NCBI GenBank assembly: GCA_903813345.2 | Contig: CAIIXF020000007.1 | Location: 7,071,730 to 7,135,729, forward strand | DNA length: 64,000 bases | DNA from: Owenia fusiformis | Lineage: Eukaryota; Annelida; Polychaeta; Sabellida; Oweniidae | Direction of reading: 5' to 3' | Part shown: one piece after another, positions 62,101 to 64,000 of the stretch | How the letters are laid out: each line of letters starts with the position of its first letter | Position numbering within the stretch: the stretch's first letter is position 1 | The notes under the pieces: generated by a model | What the model was told of the DNA's origin: nothing | The model's input: only the letters and a program-made list of their open reading frames with translations | Database searches by the model: none | Program-made: the position numbers and the translations under genes

Positions 62101-64000
62101 CATATCTAAAATGTTGCAACCGCGATCGAGGTAACAACCGGAACTTTTGACTTTACAAGATGCTAAATGTACTAAATATTTTTTAAATTCTTGTCATTTA
62201 AAAAAGTAACATGTCCATTTCAGTTTTGCCGATCGTTTCCATGTAAAGAAAGTAGCTTATATGAAGACATTTGTTTGCGTCCCTATAAATGTCAATAAAA
62301 TGGGGCATGCATTTTCTTCTTTCACTCATGTAGCATCATTACAATAAATTTTAAGAAACTCAAAAAATTGTCATATTAATATCGAGCTAGCTAGGTTACT
62401 TTGATAGTGGGTATTACTTGTCCAATACTACTGTGAACCGCTTTGAGTTAAGACCAACGTTTAGTATGTGTATGTTGCCAATTTAAAACACATATTTTAG
62501 CCCAATTGGGCAAAGATAACTTCAAACGCGAATTATGTCTGGCAATATTTAGAAAGCACGAGGACAAGAGAAATATGTGCTTTAAAGTTGGGATCATGCT
62601 GGTAAAAAGCCGAGTACGAATGAAGCATACATCACTGATTAGACTAATGATATACCCCACGCTTGCTTCTTTTAGATTTGTTACAACCAGTAGATAATTT
62701 TTCTCAATCGTTATTTTACACATTTTACCCAATTTATCCATTTGATTGTTCCTGTATATTTTGGCATATTATTTTGACTCCATTTATCTTCAACCCCCTC
62801 CATGTGCGGATAATAACCATTCCCCTGCATTGATAATGAGGTTGGTAATACGAGCACCGATTTCAGATGTTGATAAGCAGATTCGAGAGCTTTATTACAT
62901 TTTACTTGTTAAAGGAAGATCCGAGATGACAGGTTGTACAATGATACATTCGGAACTACTTAACCGCGCAGTGATTTACGCTACCACATCACCGCTACGT
63001 CAAGATGATTGATCCTCGAGGGCTGGATGCTCAGCATCTTTTATAGATGCGCCATACAGCCGTATCTATTTCTTCTCACTTCACACCCGGGAGTACTTAT
63101 TAAACTAGGCGCAGTCATTGTTAGCAGTCGCCGCTTTATGATTTTGTTATAATATTTCTCCCTCCGCCCGAAGGTTCGGATCAAATTCCGGCTCAATCAC
63201 ATAAAACCGATTTTACAATTTCAACATGTCGGTTAAATTAATTAAACTATGTTCTACAACTTTTAAAATTGTTTAAATCTTAATTTTACATGAGTTTGAA
63301 AGCTAAGATTCTGATGGACATCTGCTAGGCTTGTTATGTGTAATTCTAGAACGTGTTAAACGAATTAAAATACAAAAGTGAGCAAAAAGTATTTCGAACT
63401 GCATTATTACAGCATTTGGCTTTACACGTAATTACAGGGTTGGCGTATGACATGAAGTAAAAATATGCCAGATTCCCTTGCCCTCTTTTGTCCGATACGT
63501 TATATAGGGAAAAAACTAATTCTTCTTTGAAGAAATTGTCAAAAAGGTTCTCGTGTCAGTATAGGGTTGCATGACATTATATATTTAACATGGCGAGATA
63601 CCCGTCGACGTGGAAGTGTCAGATTTTTAAGACTTTATTATTTCAAGAAAACTCTTGTGAATATCTTAAAATCAATGTGTGAAATGAATGTTACATTTTG
63701 TCGATTAAAGGCATATTCATATGATTCAAAGCTATAAGGGTGGCAAAATTGCAAGCATGCACAGATGACATAACGGTGTATTATTAACCATCTCAAATAA
63801 AGTATCTCCCAAAAGATGTTATTTAAGATATAGTTAAGAATATGTCATTCATTTCATACATGTGTAACGCTCATAAATTGCTCTATTTCGAATTCTGACA
63901 ATAATTAATGCAAAAATGAAATAAAAATAAAGGAACTCCTCGCATTAGATCTACACCTTCACGGATTCGGCAAAATGTATAACAGGATGACACAATTTGT
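62101..64000. other. Right-hand flank, no gene seen
   Basis: AT-rich sequence with short overlapping open frames on both strands at 62448-63012 that show no motif, donor or acceptor I can defend. Confidence 0.4.

Overview
Eukaryotic nuclear DNA, AT-rich, with spliced genes (GT/GC–AG introns), pol III tRNA clusters, short polyadenylation signals and dense nested transposons. The Sp-family zinc-finger gene (buttonhead box plus three C2H2 fingers) makes it a metazoan. The repeat style suggests a marine invertebrate bilaterian, but I cannot name the phylum from this window.

Region 1 (about 0.86-2.67 kb): tandem units of about 433 bp on the minus strand. Each carries an intron-containing tRNA-Phe(GAA), a tRNA-Val(AAC) and the 3' half of a third tRNA.

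Region 2 (3.7-32.5 kb): one plus-strand gene that I assembled from 14 exons with consistent intron phases. It encodes a predicted membrane-anchored protein of about 730 residues: an N-terminal signal anchor, an extended-SDR (NAD-epimerase-like) domain lacking the catalytic Tyr and with an altered glycine motif, an EGF-like domain, and two copies of a Cys-containing module on either side of the EGF. Exons 2 and 3 occur twice in near-identical segments (3968-13677 and 13678 onward). Intron 3 is swollen by a foldback element of about 5.8 kb with nested palindromic elements, by a truncated first copy of it, and by a 4.2-kb long-TIR element present only in the first copy. Two tRNA genes also lie in this intron. 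Intron 12 holds a 5'-truncated LINE with a DNA transposon inserted in its reverse transcriptase.

Region 3 (33-58.6 kb): AT-rich and gene-poor. It contains the main coding exon of an Sp6-9 (Sp8/buttonhead-like) transcription factor on the minus strand (43564-44862) and a possible first exon of an unidentified minus-strand gene at 54116-54428.

Region 4 (58.6-62.1 kb): a tandem array of tRNA-Lys(UUU) genes that alternates full copies with tRNA 3' halves. Four copies look fully intact; the rest carry stem mismatches, anticodon changes or deletions. No CRISPR, bacterial operon or viral gene was seen.
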